Assembly: GCF_030445035.2 (NCBI RefSeq)
Contig: NC_080673.1
Coordinates: forward strand, 175,255,216-175,319,215
Direction of reading: 5' to 3'
Length of the DNA stretch: 64,000 nt
Source of the DNA: Dasypus novemcinctus
Taxonomy: Eukaryota > Chordata > Mammalia > Cingulata > Dasypodidae
Shown here: piece after piece, positions 36,169 to 50,578 of the stretch
How the letters are laid out: every line of letters begins with the position of its first letter
Position numbering within the stretch: the stretch's first letter is position 1
The notes under the pieces: generated by a model
What the model saw: only the letters and a program-made list of their open reading frames with translations
What the model was told of the DNA's origin: nothing
Databases searched by the model: none
Made by a program: the position numbers and the translations under genes

Positions 36169-36568
36169 GGGAAGCAGACTTGGCCCAGGGATTAGGGTGT
36201 CCGTATACCACATGGGAGGTCTGCAGTTCAAACCCTGGCCCTCCTTGACCCGTGTGGAACTGGCCCACATGCAGTGCTGTTGTGTGCAATGAGTGCCATG
36301 CCATGCAGTGGTGTCCCCACGTAGGGGAGCCCCATGCGCAAGGAGTGTGCCCTTTAAGGAGAGCCACCCAGTGTGAAAAAAGTTCAGCCTGCCCAGGAAT
36401 GGCACCGCACACTGAGAGCAGACACAACAAGATGATGCAACAAAAAGAAACACAGATTCCCATGCTGCTGACAACAACAGAAGCAGACAAAGAAGAACAC
36501 ACAGCAAATAGACACAGAGAACATACAACTGAGGTGGGGGAGAAGAGGAGAGAAAAAATAAAACAAAT
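36169..36568 (+). mobile_element. DAS-type tRNA-derived SINE, full length
   Basis: A 5' tRNA-like head with an A box (TGGCCCAGGGATTAGGG) and a B box (GTTCAAACC), followed by the body 'gtaggggagccccatgcgca' and 'cagcctgcccaggaatggc' and an A-rich tail. This is the armadillo DAS SINE, and the strongest lineage marker in the window. Flanks CACCATCTT (36160-36168) and CACAATCTT (36569-36577) form a 9-bp target duplication with one mismatch. The long frames at 36007-36596 on both strands are SINE shadows. Confidence 0.9.
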
Positions 36569-37070
36569 CACAATCTTCATCCACCATTGAAATCACTGTT
36601 ATACAGTCCCTAGATCATCTTCTAGCTTTCTTTCTATTGATATTTATATACCTAGACTACCCCTTTCAGCCACAACCAAATTTATAAATCAGGGTGTTAA
36701 TTATACTCATTATATTACCCTCAACTCTATTCATTTCCACACTTTTACATTTAATCTTATTAATAATGCTACATACATTAAGCATCAGCTCCCATTTTCA
36801 ACCCACATTTTATTTCTCAGCAACCTATGCTCTAGAGTTTCTTTCCATGAGTTTCCTTATCATATTTAGTTCATATTAGTGAGACCAAATAATATTTGCC
36901 CCTTTGTGTCTGGCTTATTTCACTCAACATAATGACCTCAAGTTTCATCCCTGTTGTCACATGCATCCCAATTTCATTTCTTCATACAGCTGAACAGTAT
37001 TCCAGTGTATGTATATACCACATTTTGTTTATCCATTCATCAGTTGATGGACACTTGGGTTCTTTCCATA

Positions 37071-37535
37071 TGTAGCAGTTTGATATAATTGATGAATTCC
37101 AAAAAGAAATATTGAATTATGCTTGTAATCTGATCTGTACCTGGGCATGCCTGAGTTATGATTAGGGCATTGATAAAAGGCATGGCAAAGAACAGAGTTG
37201 AGGGTTTCTGATGTTGGAGTTTTGATGTTGGAGTTTGATGCTGAAGCCTTAAGCTGGAGCCCCGGGAAGTCAGCACACAAAGGAAAGAGAAGCAAGTCCC
37301 TGGAAGAGAGGAACCTTGAACCCAGAGAAAAGCAAACCCCAGGAATGGAGGAACCCAGGAAGCCTGAACCCTCACAGATGTTGGCAGCCATCTTGCTCCA
37401 AATACACTTTGGTGAGGGAAGTAACTTATGCTTTATGGTCTGGTATTGTAAGCTCCTACCCCAAATAAATATCCTTTATAAAAATGAACCAATTTCTGGT
37501 ATTCTGCATCAGCACCCCTTTGAATGACTAATACT
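37071..37535 (+). mobile_element. Solo LTR, family LTR-A, copy 7, with perfect target duplication
   Basis: It begins TGTAGCAGTTTGATATA and ends ATGACTAATACT (family end ...AATACA). CCATA at 37066-37070 and again at 37536-37540 is a perfect 5-bp duplication of L1 sequence. AATAAA lies at about 37464. It has GCCATCTTGC at 37387-37396. Minus frames 37029-37391 are antisense. Confidence 0.85.
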
Positions 37536-37850
37536 CCATATTTTAGCAATTGTGAATAATGATGCTATGAACATTTGTATATGCAAATGTCAGTTTGTGT
37601 CATTGCTTTCAGTTCTCCTGAATATATTCCTAGTAACAGTATTCCTAGACCATACAGAAGTTCTATTTAGTTTCTATATTTCGTTTCTTGAAGAACTGCT
37701 AAAGTGTCTTCCACAGAGGCTGCACCATTCTATATTCCCACCAAGAGCGAAGAAGTGTTCCTATTTTTCCAGATCTTCTCCAACACTTAGCTTTCTATAA
37801 TAACTAGATTATTTAATAATGGCCATTCTATTATATGTGAAATGATTTCA

Positions 37851-39489
37851 ATATATTACTGTATCTTTCCTTATTTCTTCTATTTGGTCTACATTCAACT
37901 TTTTATGTTTGTGGTCTTGTCAATTTCTTTATTTGGGAAAACTATATCTCCATTAATTTTCATTTTGTCCTCTTCTCATTTCTATTTTCTTTTTAATTTC
38001 TTTCTCAGTGAATCTCATATTATCCAAATGTTGACATATCTAATTCTTCCCTCCATATATCTTACATCCCTTTTTATATTTGATGCCTTTAATGCTTTTT
38101 GCCACATAAATGGATATGACCCTTAATATGAATATCAAAATTTAAATTGCTCTCTTTTCTTCAGTTAGGTTTCTCTAATTATTAATCCTATCCATTGTAT
38201 TATTTTATTAAAATGGCATATATATGTAAATATATATATATTCACAATTATCTGCACACTATAATACCACAGGTTCTTATTCTTCTTCAGATTGCCAATA
38301 TTTTCCCTTATCTTTTTATGAATATTGACTAGGTATATTTTAAATACATGGTATAGTCATTCAGTATAAGAGTTAATTTTGGTCTTGAGTTAGTTATACA
38401 TTTAAGTAGTTGATTATTTTGTCCTTTAAACTTATCTTTTTCTAATGATATGAGCTGTGCTATCTGGTGATTTGCGTTATGAAAGGGCTTAAAGATTGGT
38501 CCTTATTATCCTGTGAAGTCAGAGAAAAGGGGCAGGGAAGAACAGTAAAGCAGGAAGCCTCAGACAACACTTTTGATCACTACTTCCCTTTTATGAAATT
38601 TAAAAAAACGCATAATTAGGCAAGTCTTCTCCTCAGATGTTTACCTTAAACCATTTGAGAGGTGTGGCATTAGGAGAGGCAGAATTAGAAGAGTGAAGGC
38701 CTTTAGTTACAGGGGTGCCTCTACCAGACCTCAGGACTGTCAGTGATTGTTCTTGAGCCTCAACTAAAGACAATGACGCCAAACAGGTAAAAATTTAAAA
38801 TCTTTCCCTCAACCGATCATTTCATTGCTCTCTGTGGTTGCTCCCTCCCTCGCGCATACACACACAACAGTGCAAAACAATTTTTAGTCTTTTCAGGTTT
38901 TTCTTATATTTTAGCTTACTTGACCTGTGGCCATTTAATAAATATACACAAAAAGGGAAAATATCTACTGACTCCACTACCCTGTATGAGTAAAATATTA
39001 GATGGAATTTATTTCTAATAACATACATTTATAGGTTCATATTTGATTTATGCAATATTTTATATACCAGATTCCTGCATTTTCTTATTTATAGATTTAT
39101 TTTGTCATTTTTCAATACATATCCACTTATATACATCATGTTTTTAAAAACATGCCTTATTAAGTATTCCAGATATGAATAATTGTTTAAAAGGTCATCA
39201 CCAGTTTTATACAGCATGATTTCCTCATTCCTGGAGTTTTCATTCTAATTAATCAATGTTTAAAGATTGCAGTTTACTGATTGTAAAGATTATTTCAAAT
39301 GCAAAAATAATTGAGACAAAAGTATGCTTCATTTCTTAAGAAGCAAGGATTTGTAAAGAAATGACATTCTTGAGTGCTGAAATATTGGAATTATTGAAAC
39401 ATAATATTGAAACCTGAAGACCAAATTTAGACCTTGCTGGAGTCACTATTTGGTGTTATTTCTTTTGCTTGTTGGTTGGCTGATTGGTT
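37851..39489. other. Unassigned region
   Basis: After the L1 similarity fades near 37850 nothing is recognised. It contains interrupted TA repeats near 38215-38245. The 94-codon plus frame at 37842-38126 is phenylalanine-rich from T-rich sequence. Confidence 0.4.
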
Positions 39490-42180
<2,691 letters not shown>

Positions 42181-43179
42181 GGTAGGAATAGGAGACAGCA
42201 AAAAGGCAATAGCACCACCAGGAAGGTGCACAATGGGCAATCACTGTTATTTCAGTTTAATCATTCCTTCACCTCAGGAATTTGTCAGTCATAAATAGAT
42301 GTATGCAAGAAATAACATAGGAAAATAATTTTTTCTTGTGAGTTGGAAAAACATGTAAATTCCACCAGTGGTTAATTCACAATCTGCTTACTTTATGATA
42401 AAATCAGTAAAAAATTACAAATTAAGATTGAATAATAAGTCTTAAAACAGTGAATGTATTCAGAAACATATTAAGAAAATGAATCATTTCAAAACTAAAT
42501 ATATGCTTTCAACTTTGGATTTCCTTTTTATTGATCCATATGGGTTGGTTTTATTCTTAAAGCGTAACTTACATCTAGATTCTTTCAGGAAAATTTTTAA
42601 ATAAAATGCTAGCAACTAAAACTAAATAGGCTGCAATTGATCTGAATGTTGCGTCTATTTGCATTTTTCTCCAGTCCAGAATCAATGAAACATAAGTTTG
42701 TTCTTCAGAATTTTATTTTATTTTTTTAAAGTCAGCTGGTTTTATGGTATAAAATTGCATCTATATTGAAGAGACTAAATCACTTATAGTTTAGTTAAAT
42801 AAGAATTGCTGAAAAATTACGTTATAAACAAAATTACAACATACACATTACATGTAAATTCTTTTTTAGATGGCAAAATTGGAATACTAGTGGTTTGTGA
42901 TTGAGAATCAAACATGACCAATTCCTGTGTGCTAAGAGAATAAATAATGAATAAATTAACTAATAAAGTATCTCTCTCCTTACACATTTATCCATTGATC
43001 TTGTACCTGAAATGCTTATTTAGCTATTTTATTAAATTTAAAATACTCACTTTTTGACATAACAGACATCATCTATATCAAATTGCTTTCTTGAAAAAGT
43101 AAAATACAATTGCATCTGTCTTATGGTTATGTTTTCTGATAATTTCAGATAATTTTTCTTAGGATGATAGAACGTATTA
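42181..43179. other. Unassigned AT-rich region
   Basis: Flanks the 5' end of the HSPA9 retrocopy. No repeat or gene recognised. Confidence 0.45.
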
Positions 43180-43650
43180 TTCTATTTGTTTTTGTGTGCT
43201 GCTCTAGCAAATTACCACAAAATCCATGGCTAAAATGATGCAAATTTATTATCTTAGCATTTCTGGAGAACTGATATTTGAAATGGGTCTCAATGACCTA
43301 AAATCAAAGTGTTGGCAGGGTAGCATTTCTTTATGCATGCTCTAAGGAACAATCCATTTTCCTGCCCTTTCCAACTTTCCAAGCATTCCTTGGCTCATTT
43401 TCCCTTTCATCCAACTTCAAAGCCAACAATGGCCTGTCAAGTCTCTCTAGTTCTGACTCTTCTATCTCCCTCTTCCCTATTTGAATTTATTCAGTTTATC
43501 TAGGATAATCTCTTTATCTTAAACCCAGTTGATTAGCAATCAAAATTTCATTTCAACCTTAATTCTCTTTTGACGCATTACAGAACATTTTCACTTGTTT
43601 CAGGGATTAAAACATGGACAACTTTGGAGGGACATTATTTTGTGTACCTT
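43180..43650 (-). repeat. Ancient LTR (MaLR/MLT1-type, probable)
   Basis: 'gctctagcaaattaccacaa', 'ttctggagaactgatattt' and 'caaagtgttggcaggg' give the reverse of the common mammalian LTR whose opposite orientation is at 62860-63355. Diverged; subfamily not assignable. Confidence 0.5.
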
Positions 43651-43689
43651 AGTTATCATCATAGTAATGATACTCAATGATTAAGTCTG

Positions 43690-43800
43690 TCATTCATTCA
43701 AAACTGTTTAATGATCAACAACTATGGGCAAGACACTATATTAGGTGCTGGTGATTCATTGACATGTATCTTTTGTTCTAGAAGTATATGGCATGTAATG
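43690..43800 (+). repeat. L2 fragment (probable)
   Basis: 'ttcattcaaaactgtttaat' followed by 'acactatattaggtgctggt' follows the L2 consensus opening of this region. Confidence 0.5.
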
Positions 43801-46266
43801 AGAGAATCAAGGCAGTTCATACACCATTAAGATACTGTATGACTAAAGGTACGATAGAAGACCAAGATGCTAGAGGTGGAAGTACATAGAAGAGTCCCCT
43901 ATTTTTCACTAAGAGATAAAACTGGCTCTCCAGAGAAGGTATCTCTTAAGCGGCGGTCATAAGTAAAAGTGTAAGTATCAGTAGCACTGATGTGTATGTG
44001 TGCGCAGATGCATGCATGTGTGCAAGAATGGATGTGTGCATGCAATGGTGATACAGGCAAATGAGCAATTTGTGTAATGATCCTGAGGTAGAATGCCATG
44101 AATGGCAGATTGCAGGGAATAAAGAATAAAATGTCTTTATGTTAGAAGATGAAGCCTTTTTTTTTTCCCCCATATGAAGAGATTAAAGAAATTTCAGTCT
44201 CTGAAGGTTTTTGGTAGGAAATGAATTTAATCAGACATATAGTTAAGAGGATCATCCAGCAATTTGTTTGGATAATTAATTGGATGATTGGGTGTAATTA
44301 TGAAGGTTGGATGTGAAGCTTGGAGTTTGTTGCAGTAACCAAGACAGAAGAGAATGCAATCTTGAACTAGGTGACCAGAGATAAAGCTGTTATGTGAAAC
44401 GAATGGGCTAAGCACCTGTGGGCTTTCCACATTAAGCTTGAGGCTCTTTCTACAGAGGTGTGAGCCTACTTCCTTCTGGTATGGTTTTGCTAGTTTAGAC
44501 AGAGAGTCTACCTCTATGGCAAGATGCTAAATCCACAAGGAAGGGTAATTTCAAGTAATGTGGCAGGGTTATGCAATGTGCGATTTCACTTCATATAAAG
44601 CGTTCTTGAATGTTGAACAAGTGTGAATTGCATCATTCACAAGGGGGTCTGTTCATCAGGCAAGCCATAGAAATGATTTTTAATATCCGCAGCTAGGGAA
44701 ATTCTGGAAACTCCAAGTCATTTTTTTTTTTCTTTTTAGTTTCTCATAGCTAGATATGTGAACACTGCTATCATCACCTGTGTTGACGTTTTTTAGCTTT
44801 ACCCTCCACTCCTCAATTGTTCCTTAGGGCAAAATATGAGGCTGAATTCTTTTAAGGCTGAGAGTATAGAAATCATATTTCCCCCTTTTCCTTACTAAAG
44901 AATCTTACCACTATTAAACAGATAAGAGGTTTATTCGATTTTCTAAGATTATCAAGAATATAATGGCAAACACAAGAATTTAAGTCTCTTTTCTCTCTAT
45001 TAAGTGTAATTTCTCTGCCAAGACAAATTCTACCTTCCATATATTAAGGAAGACGTCTGGGGTTAACAAGGACATGGAAAGTGTGTAATCTCATTTACTA
45101 TCTCAAATTTTATTAAGCAAGCAGTGCCATTAACATCAAAGAAAGGGGATTTTTGCCAGGATTTTGTGGAAGTTGTAATGAAGCACATGCAATAGGAGAA
45201 TGCCTAAACCACCACCCCCTCCTCCAAACTGCAAAGAGGTATAATTGACTATTCAGCTCTGAATTCAGCAAATGGGAGAGGCTGAGGTCAGCTAAAAGAA
45301 CAGCCAAATTTGACTTAAAAAGGAGGTGGAATGGACAATTTGTGTAGAGTTTGAGAAAAGTTGAGAAATTTTTTTTTTATTCTTCAAAAGGGACGTTGTT
45401 TAATGATTATGATAAAATGGATGAGTAAAGAGGCAAATTGTAGAGAAAAAGGAGAAGAAGTGGAGGGACATACTATAAGAATGGAAGATTGGGATAGAAA
45501 ACATGATAACTGAATTATATTTGGTTTAGCATTCTCGGGGAATGGAGATGAGAAATATTATGAATTAACTGTTTTTGAACAATACAGAATCCAGTAAATC
45601 TTTTTTCCAGTTACCAGCTAGGATTCTCACTTAGTTTTTTCAAATAAAACATTGGTAAGAAATTGTTCAATGTGTATGAATATTATGGCAATAATGACGT
45701 AACATTTTAATGATACATTTTTGGTTTATATTCCATAAGGTTAGAAATTTACAGAACATAATTTTCATCTTTTAATCACTATCTTGTTTAAAATTGTAGC
45801 TTCTAAGTAAAAGCATTATGGAATGAACAAATGAATAAATGACTATAAATTCATATATTCATTCAACAAATATTGTTGTTCACTTACCAGGCATTGCTAT
45901 ATGAGGACAAAGTAGTCAACAAATATCAATTATATCCTCTTTTACCAATTGACATATTGGTGTGAGAGAGAAAATTTTCAACATATTTATGAATTTTTCA
46001 TGTTCACGGTCTTATAATTGCATACAATTTATAATATACAGAAAGATTTTACTTGACATTGTATTTTGATGAATTCGTTTTTTCAATATGAATATATAAA
46101 TACAAAAACTTATATGTAAATATATAAATGTATACGTACATTTTTTCCCACATTTGTAAGGGTATTATTACCATCTATAATTATTATTTTAAAAAGAAAG
46201 GATACTTTAATTTTCTCTTAACTTTGCTTAAAGCAATGAAATACTGAAGTACTAGAAATTAGCTAA
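43801..46266. other. Unassigned region with a small L2 scrap
   Basis: No gene recognised. A degenerate TG-rich patch is at 43985-44045. 'attcattcaacaaatattg' at about 45857 with 'acttaccaggcattgctat' after it looks like an L2 fragment (45850-45920). Confidence 0.4.
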
Positions 46267-46271
46267 ATATT

Positions 46272-46718
46272 TGTGGTGGTTAGGATAATGTGTCAACTCA
46301 GCAAGGAAATTGTTCCTTGTTTGATCAAGGAAGCATTGGGCTAATTGTAATACAAGGGCATTTATGGGCTTCATTCATCAGTGAGTTTACCTCATAGATT
46401 GCTGACTACATCTATGATCAATCTGGGAAATTGCAGTCAACAATGAGTGGCCCTTTATCTAACCAGCTGAATGCCTTAAAAGGGTAAGTGATTTCAGCAT
46501 TCAGAGAGAATTTCCCAGCTCGTCTTTGGACAGACAACATGTCCTGGAAACCCAACAAAGACCTTCATTGTACTTTCATCATAGCCCCTGGTTTGCGCCT
46601 GCCTGTGGCAACTGAACTTGTGCACCCCCATGGTCATGTGAGAGAATCTTATAAATCTAATACTGTTTACAGATATATTCTGTTCATTCTGTTTCCCAAA
46701 AGAATACTGACTAACACA
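46272..46718 (+). mobile_element. ERV-L provirus 3, 5' LTR
   Basis: Begins TGTGGTGGTTAGGATAATGT and ends ACTGACTAACACA. It aligns with 50107-50547 and, inverted, with the LTRs of provirus 1. The left flank ATATT (46267-46271) is repeated at 50548-50552, a perfect 5-bp target duplication. Confidence 0.88.
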
Positions 46719-46721
46719 GCT

Positions 46722-46739
46722 TGGTATTGGGAGTGGTTC
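46722..46739 (+). promoter_or_regulatory. Primer-binding site, tRNA-Leu type
   Basis: TGGTATTGGGAGTGGTTC lies 3 bases after the 5' LTR and resembles the complement of tRNA-Leu(UAA) 3' end, with two changes in the first eight bases. Confidence 0.75.
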
Positions 46740-46759
46740 TTGCTTAAACGTAGGAAGTT

Positions 46760-48045
46760 TGGCGTGGTTCTGGGAGTTTTGTAATTGGCTCTCTACTCTA
46801 ATTGGACTCAAGGGTACTAATGACTTCCTTCCCAATAAGGAAGACACCACTAACAGTCCATGGTGTGAGTTGGAAATGGAGATTTGCAAAAATATCATTA
46901 CTGGATTCTCCTATTTCCATGCTTATAAGAAGCAAGGATCTGGGTGAGAGTGTTTTCATCACCTTAACAAAGTTTTGTGAAGTCAAAAGTTATAATGGTG
47001 TTGGATGACTCCTCCTGGATACTCTGGATACAGTTACAAAAGATAAGACATGAGCCAAAGGCTTCAAATTTGTAACTTAAATGCTTCATGAGTGATGTGA
47101 AAGTTTCAATGTGTGTGCTGAAAGAAAATCTTGTGTCCTGCAACCACAGACTTGAGATATCTTAAAATCAAACTCAGACTCTCATTGTAAGAATAGCAGA
47201 GTGATAAAGGGAACTAAGATCTCAACCCCAAGGTTTTCTGTGGCTAAAGTGAAGACATTAATTGGAAAGGGGTGGAACCCTGAAGATTTGGATGCAGACA
47301 TAAGGAATGATGACAATATTGGTGGGGATATTGGAACCCGAAACACTGCTGAGACTTTACCAGATAAACGTGCAATGGCTTGTCCTGTGAAGACCACACT
47401 TTGTCAACCTTATATCACCCAGCCTCCAGCCTGTCCCAGGGAATCAGAACCTCCTTGCTGCCCTGATGTGGTACTAGCCAAACTGAAGGGAGTCAGTACC
47501 TCCTTTCTGCCCTGATGTGGGCACGACCCAGACTCTCACCAGCCCCAGGTACCAGCCTGCCCCCAGTATGCCCTGCTCAATTTCCACCCTTCCCTGAGAA
47601 ATCTGCCTTCCAACCTGTCCATGCCTGCCGAGATTAATCTTGTCTCACCAGAAGAAACTGCATAGGAATGCCCCAAGGTCAGTAGCTTGTAAGGAATTTC
47701 TAATTCTCCTTACCCACCCTCACCACCCATCTTCTCTTTGAAACCTATTCCTAGACTAATATCATAACAAGCCCCTAAAAGTGAAATACAAAATGTGACC
47801 CATGAGGAAGCACAGGATTTTCCAACTTACATAGAAAGAAATCAAGGGATTATGTGTGGGAATGAATAGTAAGTGTCTGGGATAATGGTGCAAGGAATAT
47901 AAAGTTGGATCACGCTGAAATTACTGATATGGATGCACTAAGAAATGGATTAAATGCCATAGTGCAAGGGGTTAGAAAGGGCTCTAATAATTTGTTCATA
48001 TGGCTGACTGAAACATGGACCAAAAGATGGTGCAGCATGACTGAG
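46760..48045 (+). pseudogene. ERV-L provirus 3 gag remnant (3' end deleted)
   Basis: Follows the primer site and aligns in blocks with the reverse complement of 18050-19270. The longest readable part is 47201-47515 (104 codons), with lysine- and aspartate-rich then proline- and cysteine-rich sequence. The alignment ends at the CTGAGG junction near 48045. Minus frames here (46494-46898, 47182-47397) are antisense. Confidence 0.6.
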
Positions 48046-48365
48046 GAAGAGAAAACTTGGGCTTGATTTACAGATGGTTCTGCACATATGCAAGTACCAC
48101 CCAAAACTGGAGAGCTGCAGCTCTGCAGCCCTTTTTTGGGACAACCCTGAAGGACAGTGATGAAGGCTAATACTCGCAGTGGGCAGAACTTTGAGCAGTG
48201 CCCCTTTTTGTTCATTTTGCTTGGAAAAAGAAATGGCCAGAAGTGCATTTGTACATTGATTCATGGGCTGTTGCTCTTGGTTTTGCTGGATGGTCAGGGA
48301 CTTGGAAAGAAAAGGATTGCAGAATTGGTGACAAGGAGGTCTGGGGAAGAGGTATGTGGATAGAC
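48046..48365 (+). pseudogene. ERV-L provirus 3 RNase H domain (broken)
   Basis: An F-T-D-G-like opening is encoded near 48067 and a T/I-D-S-W-A-type segment near 48258, both conserved RNase H blocks. The start of the domain is cut by the deletion. The frame changes several times; plus frames 48157-48363 and 48198-48389 are two of the pieces. The minus frames at 47910-48584 are shadows. Confidence 0.65.
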
Positions 48366-49180
48366 CATTCTGAGTGGACAAAAACATGAAAATATTTGTG
48401 CCCTACATGCATGCTCAAGAGAGGGGACTTCAGCTGAGGAAAATTTTAATATTAAATGGATGAGATGACCTGCTCTGTGACTAATGTTCAGTCCCTTTCC
48501 CCAGCCACTCTTCTCATTGCCTAATGGGCTCATGAACAAAGTTGCCATGGAGGTATGGCTGGAGATTATGCATGGGCTCAGCAATATGGACTTCCCCTCG
48601 CCAAGGCTGACTTAGCTACAGCCACTGTTGTGTGCCCAAACTGTCAGCAACAGAGACCCACACTCAATCCCTAAAATCACACCATTTCCCAACATGATCA
48701 GCTTGCTACCTGGTGGCAGGTTGATTACATTGGACCACTTCCACCATGGAAGGGGCAGGGATTTGTTTTAACTGAAATGGGCACATACTTCAGATATGGG
48801 TTTGCATTTCCTGCATGCAATGCTTCTTCCAAAACTACCATCTGTGGACTTACTGAATGTCTCATCTACCACTATCACATTCCACAGAGCATTGCTTCTG
48901 ATCAAGGAACCCATTTTTTGCTAATGATGTGTGGGAATGTGCACATGCCCATGGAATTCACTGGTCTTACCATATTCCCCATTATCCTGCAGGAGCTGAA
49001 TTGATTGAACTCTGGAACGGCCTTTTGAAGACTAATTATGGCATCAAATAGGGTCCAGTAATTTACAGGGCTGGGATAATGTGCTCCAGGAGGTTGCGTA
49101 TGCTTCAAGTCAGCATCCACTCTATGGTGCTATTTCTCCCATAGCCAGGATTCATGGGCCCAGGAATCAAGGGGTAGAAA
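48366..49180 (+). pseudogene. ERV-L provirus 3 integrase (broken)
   Basis: The zinc-binding region is at about 48530-48665 with a CPxC motif near 48632. Triad codons are D at 48723-48725, D at 48900-48902 and E at 49007-49009. The first spacing is the same as in provirus 1 (177 nt), but D to E is 107 nt rather than 108, so a one-base loss breaks the frame inside the core. One core piece is readable at 48777-49004. Confidence 0.7.
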
Positions 49181-49640
49181 TGGGAGTGGCACCATTTACT
49201 ATTACCCCTAGTGACCCATTAGGAAAATTTTTGCTTCCTGTCCCTGCAACCTTAAGCTCTGCTGGTCTACAGGTCTTACTTACAAAAGGAGGAGTGCTGC
49301 CACCAGGAAACACAACAATGACTCTATTGAACTGGTAGTTAAGACTGCCACCTGGCCACTTTGTACTCTTCTTATATCTAAATCAACAGGCAAAGAAGGG
49401 AATTACTACCCTGACTGTGGTGATTGATGCTGACTATCAAGGGGAAATAGGACTACATCTACATAATGGGGGTAAAGAAGAGTTTGCATGGAATATATGA
49501 GATCCTCTCGGGCTTCTCTTAGTACTGCATGCCCTGTGATTAAAGTCAAAGGAAAATTGCAACAACCCAATCCAACAAAACTAACAATGGCCCAGAGTGT
49601 TCAGGAATGAAAGTCTGGATCACCCAACCAGGCAAAGAAC
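49081..49640 (+). pseudogene. ERV-L provirus 3 integrase end and dUTPase (broken)
   Basis: The plus frame 49081-49338 runs from the integrase C-terminus into the first half of the dUTPase and stops at TAG directly after its 'LLNW' segment. The second half continues to about 49560, and the pol tail ends near 49640. The same stop position is not seen in provirus 1, so the breaks arose independently. Confidence 0.65.
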
Positions 49641-50106
49641 CATGGCCAGCTGAAGTGCTTGCTGAGGGTAATAGGAACATGGAATGAGTAGTGGAAGAAG
49701 GTGGTGATAAATATGAACTTTGACCACATGACCAGTTACAGAAATGAAGGCCTGTAAAAGTTTTGAAACCTTCCTTATTTTGTTATAAGTATGATTGTAT
49801 ATATGTACATAAAACGAATTTCTTTGTCTTCTTTCCCAATCGTTTCCCTTATCATGGAACAAGTTTTACTAGTTTCATGTCATAATATTTAGGGATTTCA
49901 AGTTTAAGAGTGAATATTACCCAAGAACTTAAACCCCATTCTGTATGGAATTAATGTGCTTCCAGTTGTTCACAGGTAAGGTAAACATTGTTAGAAAGAT
50001 ATGTGTGTCTGTTACATGTCTGTCACATGTCTGTTATTGTTTTGACATAGAGACTAAGTATGTTTTAAGGTAATGTGTGTGTTTGCTGAGTTGACAAGTT
50101 GTGGAC

Positions 50107-50547
50107 TATGATGGTTAGGCTAATGTGTCAAATCAGCCAGGTAATTGTGCCCAGGTTTTGGTCAAGCAAGCACTGACTAATTGTAAAGGACATTTTTGGG
50201 CTTTAGTTATCAGTGATTTTACTGCATAGATGGCTCATTGCATTCACAACCAACCTGGAAAACTGCTGTCAGCAGTGAGTGACATTTACCTAATCAGTTG
50301 AATGCCTTAAAAGGGGAAATGTTTCCAGCATTCTGACAATTTCCCAGCTGTTCTTTGGACAACCAACATCTCCCGGAGACTCATCAAAGACATTCATTGG
50401 ACTTTCTTTGATCCCCTGATTTGCATCCTCCCTGCAGAACCTGGATCATGTGCATCCCCATGGTCATGTGAGAGAATCTCATAATCTTGCATTATTTACA
50501 GATATCTCCTGTTCATTCTGTTTGCCAAAAGCACCCTGACTAATAAA
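50107..50547 (+). mobile_element. ERV-L provirus 3, 3' LTR
   Basis: Starts TATGATGGTTAGGCTAATGT (TG changed to TA) after a purine-rich 'gttgacaagttgtggac' and ends CTGACTAATAAA (CA changed to AA). It differs from the 5' LTR at many positions, which means an old insertion. Confidence 0.85.
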
Positions 50548-50578
50548 ATATTCTAACTCTATCTTTTAAAATACAGGG

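Larger units (their letters stand above)
35479..37850 (-). mobile_element. L1 3' region (3' UTR and end of ORF2), minus strand
   Basis: It opens with a T-run (35482-35491, complement of a poly(A) tail), then the reverse complement of the 3' UTR seen at 1241-2030. Further right come the typical L1 phrases 'cttatttcactcaacataat', 'ttccagtgtatgtatatacc', 'tatccattcatcagttgat' and 'attctatattcccaccaaga', which are ORF2-end sequence in reverse. A DAS SINE (36169-36568) and an LTR-A (37071-37535) interrupt it. Removing both restores the L1 reading order. Confidence 0.8.
46272..50547 (+). mobile_element. ERV-L provirus 3, internally deleted
   Basis: LTR, leucine primer site, gag remnant, then a direct jump at about 48045 to RNase H, integrase, dUTPase and the 3' LTR. 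Compared with provirus 1, the end of gag, protease and all of RT are missing (equivalent to 16113-18090, about 1.98 kb). The element is 4276 bp long with perfect ATATT duplications, so the deletion happened inside the element, either before insertion in a parent copy or afterwards at this locus. All frames are broken. Confidence 0.85.

Noticed and set aside
36169-36240. tRNA gene, suggested by A and B boxes
   Set aside because: The boxes belong to the head of a DAS SINE that has a full body, A-rich tail and target duplications.
36007-36596. Long frames (173, 142 and 112 codons) on both strands
   Set aside because: They coincide with the DAS SINE, which is a non-coding tRNA-derived element.
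43985-44045. TG/CATG-rich patch that might be a regulatory or Z-DNA element
   Set aside because: Too degenerate to call anything beyond a decayed TG-rich simple repeat.
47910-48584. Minus frames of 68-145 codons
   Set aside because: Antisense to RNase H and integrase of provirus 3.
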